Source: Podocnemis expansa (lineage: Eukaryota; Chordata; Testudines; Podocnemididae). From it: a stretch of 64,000 nt of DNA. The position numbers and the translations under genes are program-made. The stretch spans positions 874,084 to 938,083 of the forward strand of contig ML682001.1 of the NCBI GenBank assembly GCA_007922195.1, written 5' to 3'. Shown here one piece after another: positions 22,131 through 33,407 of the stretch (positions are counted from its first letter, which is position 1; every line of letters begins with the position of its first letter). A model generated the notes under the pieces. That model worked only from the letters and a program-made list of their open reading frames with translations, was not told the origin of the DNA and did no database searches.

Positions 22131-24544
22131 GAAGTTAGACAACATGCCACATGATGCGCAGTCTAAACTGTACACAGTGCACTTGAACCCAAATCCAACC
22201 ACCACTCCAGTTTGTTGCTTTGTGCCTAAACTAAACTGTCTCTAACCACCAGTGTTCACTTATGCAGGTGCAACTCTTCAAAAGGAAGAATTTCAATTAC
22301 GAGAAACATTTCTCTCTAGGTTCTGGGCCCACCACTTGTTTCAGTTTCACACACCAACACAGAAAGGAATTTAGAAATTATATCAGGCATCTTCTTGATC
22401 CAGCAGGGTGTTTTTTTGCCACATCCCTCAAGCAATTTACTTGGAAGCTACAAAAAGTCAGAATAGGTCCATTTCCAGTGTGGCTCATCATCTGGAGCTT
22501 GGACTGGCCTTGAATGTCGAACTGACGCATTATGCAAGATCATCTGAATTGCTTTGTGGCAAACTTACTCTCAAAACAGATGCTTCACAGAGTTATGAGC
22601 AAACAGAGAACCATGGAGAACGATTTATGGTGCTTTCCCTCCTCCCACCATGTTTAAAATGTCCATCTTCTTCCCCCTCCCACACACAGCACACATCCCA
22701 CCAGCTTCAGAATCTGCCAGGCTCACACCTGTTTTGATACGTCCTCTGCACATGGGAAAAGGAAGTCTCTGGTGTTGGCTGGTGTTTGCTTCTCAGCCAA
22801 TGATGCTCTGAAGAGATTTTTTTTTTTTTATATCTGGAACAAACGGTTTATTCTTTGGCTCAGCTGTGAGTACCAATCATGTCCTGGGGAAAGCATCCTC
22901 AGGGCCTTTCTGAGCGTTTCCGGGGGCTTGGCGTTCTGAAGAGCAAGCCATTACAAGACGGCTCCAGCTCACACCTTGACAAGGATGGTGCCAGGAACCC
23001 TGAGATGATGGCAAAGGGAGCGGGTCTTACACAAGACGAATGTGGCTTGTGGCTAACCTCCTTATTTCCAATGTGGTGCAAACCAAGTTGTGTGATTCCC
23101 CTGGAGTCAGGTGAGCGATGCACATGAAGAGTTGTGCATACGTCATCTCACACTATTCTAATAAATTCTCTTTGTGCTGCTTTCCAGCTAGTCATGACTT
23201 CACACTGACACCGGGGCATGGTTGATGCTAAGTCACACTGAACCAGTAAAGGGAATACTCCATGGACAGGGCAGAAGAAAGAACATTAAACTAGATACAG
23301 CAGTGTTTCATCTGCTGCATACGTATACTCTGCAGGTGGCATTGTTTCAAATGGTAGATAAAGTTGGTTTGCATTTGGGGATCTTCTGGAATGGAAGGTG
23401 CTGTATAAATGTAAAGGGAGTGTCATGTGTTAAATCAACAATTATGAGATTCAACCAGCATTCATGCTACCATTGGCCAGCCTTTCACCTCAACCACCTT
23501 CACGATTTGATCAACGGAAGATGAATGAAAATGCTGCACAAAGCAATCCTTTTTCTTCCTCGATTCCAGCCTTGTGGCTCCTGGGGAAGAGTCCATGTTT
23601 TTGCATAAAATGCTTTGAGATGAATGCAAAATGATAAGGTGTGTTGCAATTGCTTTTAGAAGGGAAAATACCTACATCTGAACAGAGAAGCAAGAGCTAC
23701 ATAAAGGATACCCAGCAGGTGGAATAAACCCAGAGAACACCTTTTCCTGAACCCTTTTGGTGAACAGACTAAACTCCTTGGTGGAAGAAAACAGCTCATC
23801 AAAGCAGCACCCGTCCTTTCCCACACACGAAGCGGCGGATAATGCCTGGCACACTGCTGCTAATTTTACCACCCTGCACGCTTCAATTACTGGCATTGCT
23901 GGCGTGCTACAGAGCCCAGACAGGGAGCTCATTATATTGTTATCTATGTGGCATCACTAAGCCAGCGTCTCTGTTGCCTTGAGCCTGCTTAACATAATGA
24001 GGAATAGGAACTGCTGGGCTGTGAAATAGCAATTTGTAAAATTCCACACGTGGTGCAGGTGGAAGGCAGGGGAGGGTATGCATGTGTGGACAAAGACAAG
24101 CATTTATGCTGAATGCCGGTGATCAGAGGCCGTAACAAAGTGGCTTTGCTCCCTGACCCAGACAGCGATGCAGCTTGAGCTCAAGAACGTCTCAGTTCTG
24201 CCTCCGATAGAAGCTGAGGTACAAAAGCCACAAACAAAGCACGGCTGTCCTCACTGAGATGCGTCTCTGATGTCTGAGACGCCAGGAGGCTAAGAATGAG
24301 CAGACTGGCTCGCAGCGATCTGGAGATGATCAACGACATGGATATCCCCTCTGCATCTCTGAGGTTCTGGCATGACAAGACAGATTACAGGCGGGGAACC
24401 GACTACATCCCAACTGCTTCCTCTTGTCCAACTGCAGAAGCAGCCACGGAAATTTTTGCAGCGCAATGGAGTCAGCCAAGTGCAGCCATGTAGAATACAA
24501 AGAAAAGCTTGGAAGTGGGATACACAGATAGACTTTCTCTAATG

Positions 24545-25440
24545 CTATCCCGGGATGCATAAGCAGGAGTGGGGAGCTTGTATCACATCTGTATTTGGTA
24601 CCAATGCAACCACTGTTGGAATTCTGTGTCCAGCTCTGACGCCCACGATTCGAGAACAAGGTCGATACATTGGGGGAGGTTCAAAGAAGACCCACAAACA
24701 TGATTAAAGGATGGAAAACATGTCTTAAAGGGATAGAATCAAGGAACTCAATCTATTAAGCTTAAAGGAGAGCAGGATGAGGGCTGATTCGATTGCAGTC
24801 AGAACTTACATGGGAAACATAAATTTGCTAAGAGATCTCCTTCAGTCTAGCAGACAAAGGTTAATAGGATTCATTGGCTGAAAACTGATGATAAAGTATG
24901 ACTAAAAATAAAGCACATTTAAAAAATCCCTACATTGAGGGCAATTAACCATTGAAACAACATTCAAACCACAAGGCCAGTCGTGGGTTTTCCATTGCCA
25001 GACATTTTAAAATCAAGTTCCAAAGGGGCAGCCATGTTAGTCTAGTTCAGGAAAACAAACAAGGAGACCTGTGGCACTTAAAGACCAACAATTATATTTA
25101 TCACATGAGTTTTTGTAAGAGAAAATCCCACTTTGTCACCTGTGAAGATGGGGGAACTTACAGAAAGGGAGGAAATAAATGCAGGGAAGTGTAAGTCATG
25201 GGATCAGGTCACACTGTAACAGCAAATCAAAGCAGTGGTTAAGATTCATTCATTCAAAGCTTTGCAATAAATAAATTTGTTAGTCTTTAAGAGCCCCAGA
25301 ACTCCTTGTTTGTTTTAAAATCAAGGTGGACCAGATCTGCTCTAGTTCAAACAGCAATTACTGCAGGGAAGTCCTGTGACCTGTGCTATGCATGAGGTCA
25401 AAGCAAATGCTCTCAGGATGATTCCTTATCTGCAACTAAA
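24545..25440 (+). mobile_element. CR1 LINE fragment with a nested Penelope-like element
   Basis: The CR1 runs tcccgggatgcataagcagg, gtatttggtaccaatgcaac, attctgtgtccagctctgac, aacatgattaaaggatgg, cagtctagcagacaaagg, then is interrupted at 25018-25312 and resumes with aaggtggaccagatctgctc and gacctgtgctatgcatgag. Confidence 0.8.
25018..25312 (+). mobile_element. Penelope-like element with a perfect 13-bp target duplication
   Basis: It is bordered by ttttaaaatcaag at 25005-25017 and 25313-25325. It begins ttccaaaggggcagccatg, contains the left arm (aagaccaacaattatattta, gagaaaatcccactttgtca) and its body (cagaaagggaggaaataaat, gtcatgggatcaggtcacac), then jumps to a short right-arm end (gcaataaataaatttgttag, actccttgtttg). 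The longer, exact duplication separates it from the hAT elements and implies a different integration mechanism. Confidence 0.8.
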
Positions 25441-25863
25441 TGCCTTTGGCTGGAAAATAGGCCTCCAAACTGCTGTGAAGACTGTGCTCTGTATTTATAA
25501 ACAGTGAACTGACTATCAGTGAGTACTTGCAACGGGGAAGGCAGCATCCACTTTCAGATTCAGATATTACAAGATGTTCTCTTCCTTCCCCTCCTCGGCA
25601 TGGATGCTGTGCAAACAAGGAGGCACGTGACAGGCTGCTCAGCTCTCAGAAGCTCGGTCACTCAGAATGAGACCCAAGGCATTGTGGGTGAAATGTTTTG
25701 GACTGACACACCTGCAATGGAGAGGTGTTAAGGGTTTGTATGACAAGATCACCTCCAGGCCATAACCTGCTGAGAGCTGGACACGCTAGCTGAGGCTAGA
25801 TTTGAACCAGTGTCCCTAGGAGTTCAAACCGCAGTAACAACACCCTCGCACTTTCCTCCTTAC

Positions 25864-25968
25864 CTCTATGAAGGTGCTGAGTGTTGCATTGGTGGGGTTG
25901 TGGGTAATCAGGAACCTCATGTTTTTGTAGCAGACCTCCACGGGTGCAGGCCGATTCATACGGGCCAT
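25864..25968 (-). CDS. PTP4A3: PTP4A3 first coding exon, residues 1-35
   Basis: The exon opens with ATG at 25968 in a strong Kozak setting (CTTCACCATGG) and encodes [18 protein letters not shown], then [17 protein letters not shown]. It ends in GAG followed by the donor gtaagg at 25863-25858, in phase 0. PRL proteins start with this same [12 protein letters not shown] stretch, which forms the first strand of the phosphatase fold. The STFIE ending is PRL-3-like; PRL-1 and PRL-2 have a lysine-containing NKF at this place. Cys13 stands where the human protein, as I recall it, has Ser. The ATG is continuous with an upstream leader, so this exon also carries 5' UTR. Confidence 0.96.
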
Positions 25969-26400
25969 GGTGAAGTGAGGGAGGGCAGGGCAAAATAAAG
26001 AAAAAAGGACAATGCACAGAGCCCTGGAGTTTTTTGGAAGGGGGGGCAGGAAGTAATTTTAAAAATCCCCAACACAAATGTTGTGCAAATATTCCCAGCT
26101 CTTGGGAGTGTGTTAGATCCCCCAACACACCAATTAAAAAAGAATTAAAACCAACAATCCTGTGCTTGAAGCCAAATAATAATAATAAAAAATAAATCTC
26201 CCTTTGTAGTGTCAATTTCCTTTGTGTGTGCAATCCAGAGCCACCGCCCTCCTTGCGTTCTGTGCCGTCCGGTTTCCTCGCTTGTTTCTCTAGAAAGGCC
26301 TCTGCGTTGGGGAACCTCCTGGCATGCCGTTTCACTCCGTCACGTTACCCCATCTGGATAGGTGGAATACTTCGGAGCAGCGACGGGGGCCCGAAGAGGA

Positions 26401-26448
26401 TCAGGCCGTGGCAGCAGCCAGCAGAAGTCCCTTGGCTGCGAGAGCCAT
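26401..26448 (-). promoter_or_regulatory. Upstream ORF 2 in the PTP4A3 leader, 15 codons
   Basis: ATG at 26448 opens the peptide MALAAKGLLLAAATA and stops at TGA 26401. Two shorter ones follow: an ATG-GGG-TAA minimal ORF near 26350 and an 11-codon ORF whose ATG lies at about 26325 and which ends in TAG. All lie within the proposed leader and would be scanned before the PTP4A3 ATG. Confidence 0.4.
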
Positions 26449-26519
26449 GCACGGGAGATTTGAATGGTTAAACCCGAGGGCACAGACCCAGGGGCAGGCG
26501 AGACAGGAGAGACCCTTCT

Positions 26520-26591
26520 TCAGTGGGTACGATGTTGTGCGTGGCAGTACTCAAAAGCGCTCTCTGGCACCTCCATATATCCACAGCCCAT
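26520..26591 (-). promoter_or_regulatory. Upstream ORF 1 in the PTP4A3 leader, 23 codons
   Basis: ATG at 26591 opens MGCGYMEVPESAFEYCHAQH plus three residues (RTH), ending at TGA 26520. It is the first ATG after the proposed acceptor, 16 nt into the exon. Published work on PRL-1 and PRL-2 describes a magnesium-responsive upstream ORF in the leader; whether this peptide is related to it cannot be judged here. Confidence 0.45.
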
Positions 26592-26859
26592 CAACGGCAG
26601 AGAGGACCTGGAAGGGAGACACACAGAAGATGAAAATCACTTTGGGATTGGGATCAAGTAAACAGAAAGCTATACTGGGGCCATATCATGCCAAATTTAG
26701 GAGGGACCACAGCTGCTGTGTCAGAAGCCAAAGACTTTCCTCACCCCTGCCCGGAGAGTCACGGTGCAGGAACAGTTACATTCAGGTGGCTGCAATCAAA
26801 TCAGATCGACTAACAGCGAATGCCAGCAACAGAAACCAGGCAGGCGAGTTGCAGCGCAG

Positions 26860-27000
26860 AGGGATCATTGCTAGGACGCCTGGGCTGTCTTCCCAGTTCT
26901 GTCCTTAGCTAAGCTGGTAACCTTGGGGAAATCACTTGCGTACTTTCTCTGCCTCTGTTTGGCTGCAGGTGTGCCATCTGCCTAGATCGGGGGCACTTCC
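26860..27000 (+). mobile_element. CORE/MIR-like SINE fragment
   Basis: Words: tcttcccagttctgtcctta, ggtaaccttggggaaatcac and ctctgcctctgtttggctgc. It sits upstream of the proposed PTP4A3 leader exon. Confidence 0.5.
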
Positions 27001-27923
27001 AGGCTGACGGACTAGGGTGCGATTTTGTCCGTGGAAACGTGTCAGAGGAAGGCACAATTTGCATTATTCAGCCCATGCTTCTTCCACAAGCCTTCCTCTC
27101 AGGCTATTGTGCCACGTAGAGAAACTTGTGAACGGCTTCTGGGAAGGCCTATTGTCAAACACTGCTGGCCAGCTGCCCATCTGTATGGCAGCTCAGTGCC
27201 AGCCTCCGGCTGCCCGTCAGAGGCTGGGCGGCTGAGCTCTAGACTGAGGACCTGCAGCGCTCAGCCAGGTCCTTATCGGCTTGGAAAACATTCATTGGCT
27301 ACTTGACCCCTGAGCTCAGGGTGCGGCTGGCAATGGAGACACTCATCCCTTTGCACAAAGCCACCTACCCCTCCCTGAGCCTGGCATAGCAGGCCTGAGT
27401 GTGGCACTGGGAGGCAAGGGCTTCACTGGAAATGCTGTCCCCATCCAGCCCAGCTAGCAGCCAAAGGGGACCCAGGAAGCCTGCCAAACCTCCTATCAGT
27501 TGGAATTTGGTCTGAACGGCCACAGCAAATCCTTCCCCTGGTTGGACTGCGAGATGTTGAGAGGGAGCGTCCAAAGAGGGGTAGGGCATTCGTCTGCTCA
27601 GCTTAGGACTAGCAAGACAGTCGGTGTCTCATAGGTTGAAGTTAAACTGCCTCGTTTAGCTCTGAGGAACTCCCAGCAAGGCGTTTCTAGCTGGCTCTGT
27701 GAGTGTGAAGGCTTCCTTATCAGACACACCGGACTCTGCGCTCTTATGCAAGCCATTTCTAATAAAAAAACTAGAGAGAGCTGCAGAGAAACGCAGCTGT
27801 CTGCTTTGAAGGGGGGTGGGGGGGACAACTGAAAAAGCCAAGCATGGATCCAGCCCATGCCCCCTGGAAACGTGCAGCAGCCACTAGCTACACCTGAGAA
27901 CGAGTTATTGCATCCCTCAGGGG

Positions 27924-28110
27924 CAGGGGTCTCAAACTCAAATCGCCATGAGGCCGCATGAGGGCTAGTGCATTAGCCCGAGGGCTGCACCACTGAAACC
28001 TTTTCATATAACAATATTGCAAATATCGGTAACAACAGTGTCATTGCAGGCCGCAGGAAATAGCTTTAGGGGCTGCGTGTGGCCCACAGGTCACTTGTTT
28101 GAGACCCCCA
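27924..28110 (+). mobile_element. hAT-like MITE, family D copy 1
   Basis: The ends are caggggtctcaaactcaaat and cttgtttgagaccccca. It aligns throughout with 33220-33407 (aggccgcatgagggctag; tcattgcaggccgcaggaaa; gctgcgtgtggcccacagg). The flanking octamers do not match. Confidence 0.75.
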
Positions 28111-28388
28111 GGTTAAAGTATAATTTAGTGGGCTCAGGAACCCTCCTAAATTTCCGGACCCCCTGCACCCACCCACCCAAACCCCCTTACCCACATCGCT
28201 GACCTGGCCAAGGAGCTGGGCGGGGGGACGGAGGCTGCAGTGCTGGCTGGCCAGCCGGCGAGAGGGGACACAGGCCCAACACTGGGTCCAGGCCGCGTCT
28301 ACTGCCCAGGCTTAGTAAAGAGGAGGAGGATTGCCTGGCTTGCTCCAGCCCGCAGCCCCTTCCCTTCAGCCGGCCCTGGGGAGGACCA

Positions 28389-28572
28389 CGCTGGAACGCT
28401 GCGCTCCAGTATGTTTCCCTACATTTAGGGGGCCCTGGAACGCAGCGTTCTGGTGCGTTCCTTCGTTTTTAGGGGGCCCAGAACGCAGTGTTTCAGTGCA
28501 TTCCCCTATCTTTAGGGGATCCCAGAAAGCCATTCCCTAAAAACAGGGGGCCCCAGAACGCTGTTCCAGGCA
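28389..28572 (+). repeat. 44-bp minisatellite, about four units
   Basis: Units start at 28389, 28433, 28477 and 28521, each about 44 bp. They carry a gaacgcagcgtt-like core, a gtgcgttcc word and a tttaggggg end. The fourth unit is cut to 30 bp and a partial fifth follows at 28551. The upstream 28200-28390 is GC- and CpG-rich. Confidence 0.8.
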
Positions 28573-29464
28573 CCTTCCAGCCTACTTTAACCCCTGCTCG
28601 GCAGCGTGCGGGCAGTGGTGGCACTGGGATTTCAGGAGAGGTCGGGCATTTTAAGCCATCAAAGGAAGGTCACACGATTTCTTTAGGAGCTTCACTAGAG
28701 CAGCGCCTGAAAAGATAACCTGGGCACCTTCTCCAGCCAGGAGCAGCAGCACAGGGACAGTGATGCAGACCCTCCCCCAGGGCAATACAATTTCTCACTT
28801 GTCTGATTTCAGTTAAAGGTACAGCGATGAGGGTCAGACATTTCATTTGCAAGATTATTTCCCCATTAACACCCCTGGTCCAGTCCCCACACTTGCATAC
28901 TTCAGTGCTCCAGCATACCTCTGACCCCACATACTACAGCAGGAGCCTCGCGCTTCTGACCCACCCTGTCACAGTCCGTCCGGATTTAAACACGGGCCTT
29001 GGTGCACCACTCCTTCTGAACAGTCACCTAGTGCCCATTTCCCTGGTATCTAGGCTCTGCCGCCACCTCCCCACTGACACAGGGCTGTACAACTGGCCAC
29101 ATTTATTATGGGTTCATTGCCTCCCTGAGGCTTAAACCACAGGTCACGGGAAAAACGCTGTGCTCTTGGGGCTGATTGGACGCAACCGGTTCTAATGTCA
29201 CACCAAGGTAGCTCACGTGCCAGGGAGAACACCAATGTAGTGAGGAAAGATGGCAAAGATCAAAGCACAGGAAAAACACAGGGTGAGGGTTTCCTGGGGA
29301 AAGGACCTCACTGGGTGGATAATTTTAAGTCTGCTTTTTTAGACCTGTAGAGTCCAGATATACTACAAAAGGCCATCAATCCCCCCGAGAAGTAAATGAA
29401 ATCCTTCTCTTACATTAGGACTACAGAAGAACATTTGAAGCCTTAAGTTTCTTCTCTGGGTACA

Positions 29465-29583
29465 TGCATAGCCCTCACACTGCATTATCTAATGACTTGA
29501 TCACTGAGGGATTTTATCTTCACAACTCCCCAGTGAGGGAGGAGGTATCTCAATTTTACACAGGGGGAAGGAAGGCCGAGAGG
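29465..29583 (-). mobile_element. CORE/MIR-like SINE fragment
   Basis: Words gcattatctaatgacttga, ttttatcttcacaactcccc and tctcaattttacacaggggg match the antisense start of the SINE at 20665. It is cut by the next element. Confidence 0.5.
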
Positions 29584-29870
29584 GTATGTCTACACAGCAA
29601 ACAAACCAAAAACAAAACCACAGCTCTGAGCAACAACTCAGAGCCCCAGTCAAGTGACTCCAGCTTGTGCTACAGGGCTTACAAAACAACAACAGTGCAG
29701 GCTTTCCTGCTCAGAGCCCAAGCTCCGAGACCAGGTGAGGGACCGGGTCTCTGAACTTGGCCTCCGGAGTGCATGGGGATACCTTCTCTGCTGTTTTTTA
29801 GTCTCAGAGACAGAGCTCTGTGAGCCCAAGTCTGTTGACCAGGGCTTTGAGACTAACTGCTGTCAGGTTG
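29584..29870 (+). mobile_element. MITE-like element with a ggtatgtctacac end
   Basis: The start agggtatgtctacacagcaa is the usual end of an abundant turtle/crocodilian DNA element. The interior has repeated gagcccaagctcc and cagagccccagtcaag words of that family. The right end is not resolved. Confidence 0.5.
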
Positions 29871-30179
29871 TTGTCTCTCTTTTTGTTCCCTGCATCGACA
29901 TCCCAGCTCTCCCACCTGCTCCTGCTCCTCTTCACTACTCTTGTCCCTCCTGCTGGGGTTTCCCTGCCCTGTGACTGACTAAATGGGACAAACATCAAAC
30001 ACACTCTGCTTGAAACAGCATGGAAGGAGCGAAGGAGCCTCAGCATCCCCCTGAACTGTATCCCTATTTTAGCCAGTTCAACAACATTTTCACAATCACA
30101 GTCCCTGCAACACCACGAGGACCTCAGATACTGGAAGAGGCCAGTCTAAAATCCAAGATATCAAGGTGGCCATTATATA

Positions 30180-30390
30180 AAGAGGAGGAGGACAGGGGAC
30201 CCTGGGTTCAATTCCCATCTCTCCTACATTTCTCGTGTGACCTGAGGCACATCAGTCACAACTTCTTTGTGCCTCGGTTCCCCCTCTGTACAATGGGACT
30301 AACATCCCACAAAGCAGGGCAGGACTGTCGCGAGGATACAGACATTAGCAATTCTGTGGCAATCATGTTACAAGGTCCATACAAGTAACC
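30180..30390 (+). mobile_element. CORE/MIR-like SINE
   Basis: Words in order: accctgggttcaattcccat, tcgtgtgacctgaggcaca, tgcctcggttccccctctgt, acaatgggactaacatccc. Confidence 0.65.
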
Positions 30391-31184
30391 AAGACAGACA
30401 GACGCATGTGCTGGTTGGTATGAGCAAAATGGCCCGAAAGCCTCATCTATTAAAAGGAGACAAGTCCTGAGTACAAAACACAGCAGTGTTTCAGAAGAGA
30501 GCCTGGATGGTCACTGAGGCCTGTGCAGAAGCAGGTAGAACTGGAGAGATCAATGAAGATCAATTTGTCATCCCACCGCTGCTGTCTTCAAGCACCAGGA
30601 GCCAACAGCACCTCGCTCCTCTTGCTCAGTCAGCAACGGGAGATTTATAGGGTCTGCAGACCCCCCCAGTGGGGGGCTCCTCTGGCAGATGGAGGGTGGC
30701 CCTGCCACAGAAGGGATGGGGACAGACAGATCCGGGGACAAGGAAGAAGGGGAGAAATAAAGAACCTAACTGGGACGCTCCATATGCTCTGCTCTTTGCC
30801 CAAATTAAAGCAACCCAGAGGAAGACCCATTGTAACAACACTGATTCCCCTATGGATCCTCTTCTATTTGGGCCCGAGAAGGAGTGTCATTAATAAATGC
30901 CACATAAACGTCTTCTCTTCCTTCTACACTGTTCTGTGTTCATGTAGCACCGAGTGCCATGGGCTCCTGGGCCCTTGACGAGAGCTCCCGTATAATGCAG
31001 CAACCCAACTGAACAAGTAAACATGCACCTCCACCCTAACACACCATCTCCTGGTGGAGAGAGGACCGGGATTTAGTCGGATATAAGTAGCACGTTGCCT
31101 GGTTTCCTTTCCCCGGGAAATACTGCATTCCATTCTAAAACCAAACAAAACTAAGGTCAGTTCAGCCGACTATCTGATCCTGTC

Positions 31185-31390
31185 GCTGGGGTGCTAGCCT
31201 GGGACGTGAGAGATTGGGGTTTATTTCCCTATTCTGCCACAGGCTCCGAGTGTGAGCTTGGGCAAGTCATCTAGTCCTTCTGTGCCTTGGTGTCCTCATC
31301 TGAAAAACAGAGGGCTAATCACAGTTCCCTCCCTCACACAGGGCACTGTGAAGATAAACCCATGAAAGATTCGAGGTGCTCAGATGCTAT
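31185..31390 (+). mobile_element. CORE/MIR-like SINE
   Basis: Words in order: ggtgctagcctgggacgtga, gagcttgggcaagtcatct, ttctgtgccttggtgtcctc, atctgaaaaacagagggct and gaggtgctcagatgctatg. Confidence 0.7.
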
Positions 31391-33219
31391 GATAGACAGA
31401 CAACATCGCCTCACCCCATCCCCCAGCTCCGGTGGACTGCAGCCAGCTAGATAGAGAAGTTTCGGTCATGAAGAGCCATTTCGGTACGTTTCCAGGGGAT
31501 ACGACAAAGCACAGAAGTGAAAAGTTGAGTGCCATGCGTGTCTGCTTCAGGAGTCTGGGCAGGTTTAGCTTGCATTTGGGGGGCAGTTTGCAACTGGACA
31601 GTTGAGCATAGGGAGGAAAGGCAGTGGGGAGGAAAGAAAATAAACCTAACCAAGGAGGAAGAGGGTGTATTTCATCTGGCAGCTGATTTATTAAGGTACA
31701 GAAACACACGCTCACCGGGAAGCCGGTTTGTAACGGGCTGCTAACAAAAAGCTGGGGAAGAAGGAGGGGGGCGAGAGAGAGAGTAATCTCTGCCCGGATT
31801 TACAGGCTAGGCAGGAGATTAAAACCAACCAACATGCGATTTAAAGAAAGATGTCATTAAAAAGCATCAGCGGTGTTAGCAAAGTGAGGCAGGGCAGGAA
31901 CGCAGCTCACGCGCACCCCTTATTTAGGGCTTGGAAAGCTGGAAATGAACCCTTCCAGAAAATGCAGTCTATAGCCTGCACAGTACCATGACCTTACTGC
32001 TCAGCACAGTCACCTCCTGCCCAAGACAGGAGGAAAATGGTTAACGCCATTTTACAACCATTACAAGGAGAACACTTTGTGTCTATCTTCCCCCCACAAC
32101 ACTTGACACCCTGCTAAGACCCAAGGAACTGCCCCAAGTGCCAAATTAGGAAAACAAACATGGAACATTTCCCTTCAAATCCAAGTGCCTTCTGCCACAA
32201 TTAAAGCTCATCTCAGCCAACAACTGCTAAGAAAAACCCTTCGGCATCCAGATATTTTGCTGTTAACATACCATCAGGAAACATTTGAGATTAGGGGCTT
32301 TACAGCCACGTCTAGCTATGTTTCCAAGCAACAGCATGCAATTTATTACACATGCACACCCGGAACGAAAGAGTAACAGAAATTTCTATCTGCATCTTAC
32401 CTTTAAGTAGCCAGTATCCAAGCAAACACAACACAGACCGGCAGGAGAAACCACACGCTATTTCTGACCTGAATAACTCACTCCGCCTGCAAGCAGTCAG
32501 TCTGCCCTAAGCAGCCACATGACACCAACACTGCTCAATGGTTAATGTCAAACAAATTCACCTCTAATACTCTTAGGTCAACAAAGCTTCTCCCTCTCTC
32601 TTTCCTTGGTTCTTCAGTCCACGCCTGCTCCTGAAGCATGAAATCAGAGGTGCATTCCACTTAGAAACCTCCTAAGAGGCTGGAAAGCTATTAATAAAAC
32701 CATTAGTACGCAACAGGAACAGTGGGAGTGCAGAGAATGTCCTTGTGTGTGCAAATAAATAACTGTCAGCAACGTGAAACATCAAGGATATATGAACGGA
32801 CACAAGGAATATGCTAAACACAAACATCTGCAATAGCCATGCTGGGGAAGGGAGAGTGCAAGGCAAATTAGAACAAGTCTTTTCCAATTTAAAGTTTGGT
32901 CGTCTTTGGTGCACGTGTGCACACACATGGTAGCGATGCAGGTGGGTGAGGAAGCAGGAGCTGATCAGAACTCCATAATCACAGCTGATGCATCATCTCA
33001 ACTCTCCCAGGTCTTGGAGTACAGGGTAAGAGCCGGCATACAACTGTCCTCTGGTATATGTCAAAGGTGTAAAACTGATGGGGCAGCACATGGGAGTATA
33101 TTGCACCATAATCAGAGATGAAGGAAAGAAAACCGGAACTAAAAATCCCTTCCAAAGGGGAAATTTTCAGGCTGTGGAACAGTCTCCTAAGTGACCTTTG
33201 AGTCCAATTCATTTTAGAG

Positions 33220-33407
33220 TAGGGGTCTCAAACTCAAATCACCATAAGGACCGCACAAGGGCTAGGACTTTAGCTCAAGGGCCACACAACTGAAACCGTC
33301 TCATACAATGATATTGCAAATATTGATAATGATATTGTCATTGTGGGCTGCAAGAAATAACGTTAGGGGCCATATGCAGCCCATGGGCCGCAAGTTTGAG
33401 ACCCCTG
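33220..33407 (+). mobile_element. hAT-like MITE, family D copy 2
   Basis: It starts taggggtctcaaactcaaat and ends gtttgagacccctg. It is flanked by a perfect 8-bp duplication ttttagag (33212-33219 and 33408-33415). Confidence 0.9.

Larger units (their letters stand above)
16349..25863 (-). other. PTP4A3 intron between residues 35 and 36
   Basis: This 9.5-kb intron has a GT donor at 25863 and an AG acceptor at 16349. It holds SINE, hAT-like, CR1 and Penelope-like remnants listed separately. In 16360-17680, 18601-19100, 20880-21785, 22131-24540 and 25440-25860 I see no exon or RNA gene. The stretch 23720-24050 is repeat-free to the eye and is discussed as a candidate conserved element. Confidence 0.85.
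678..26607 (-). other. PTP4A3: PTP4A3 gene, partial (exons for residues 1-110)
   Basis: Three exons on the minus strand join in frame into the first 110 residues of PRL-3, a small dual-specificity-like phosphatase of about 173 residues that acts at membranes through a prenylated C-terminus and binds CNNM magnesium transporters. The joins are 35 codons, 31 codons, then 43 codons plus two bases, all with GT donors and AG acceptors. Paralogue-diagnostic stretches ([30 protein letters not shown]) favour PTP4A3 over PTP4A1 or PTP4A2. Exons for residues 111 to the CAAX end were not found in 1-677 and should lie left of the window. The distal 5' exon and promoter were not identified either. The introns are 15.4 kb and 9.5 kb and hold mostly transposon remnants. 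Confidence 0.95.
25969..26607 (-). other. PTP4A3: Probable 5' UTR of the first coding exon of PTP4A3
   Basis: Going upstream from the ATG there is no convincing acceptor until 26608-26620, where a pyrimidine-rich run ends in cccttccag followed by GTCCTC at 26607. Using it gives a 639-nt leader contiguous with the coding part. The leader is CpG-richer than the flanking intron between about 26220 and 26500, and has a T-rich ATT-repeat patch near 26190. It contains at least four ATG-initiated short upstream ORFs. The exon start is an inference from the splice signal; RNA evidence would settle it. Confidence 0.6.

Noticed and set aside
25796..26335. A 179-codon minus-strand open frame overlapping the PTP4A3 start in another frame, a candidate long overlapping uORF
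   Set aside because: It starts at GTG (26335), contains no ATG, is preceded by TAA a few codons upstream, and extends past the splice donor at 25863. In spliced RNA it would end at a TGA in the next exon near 16305. No evidence of translation.
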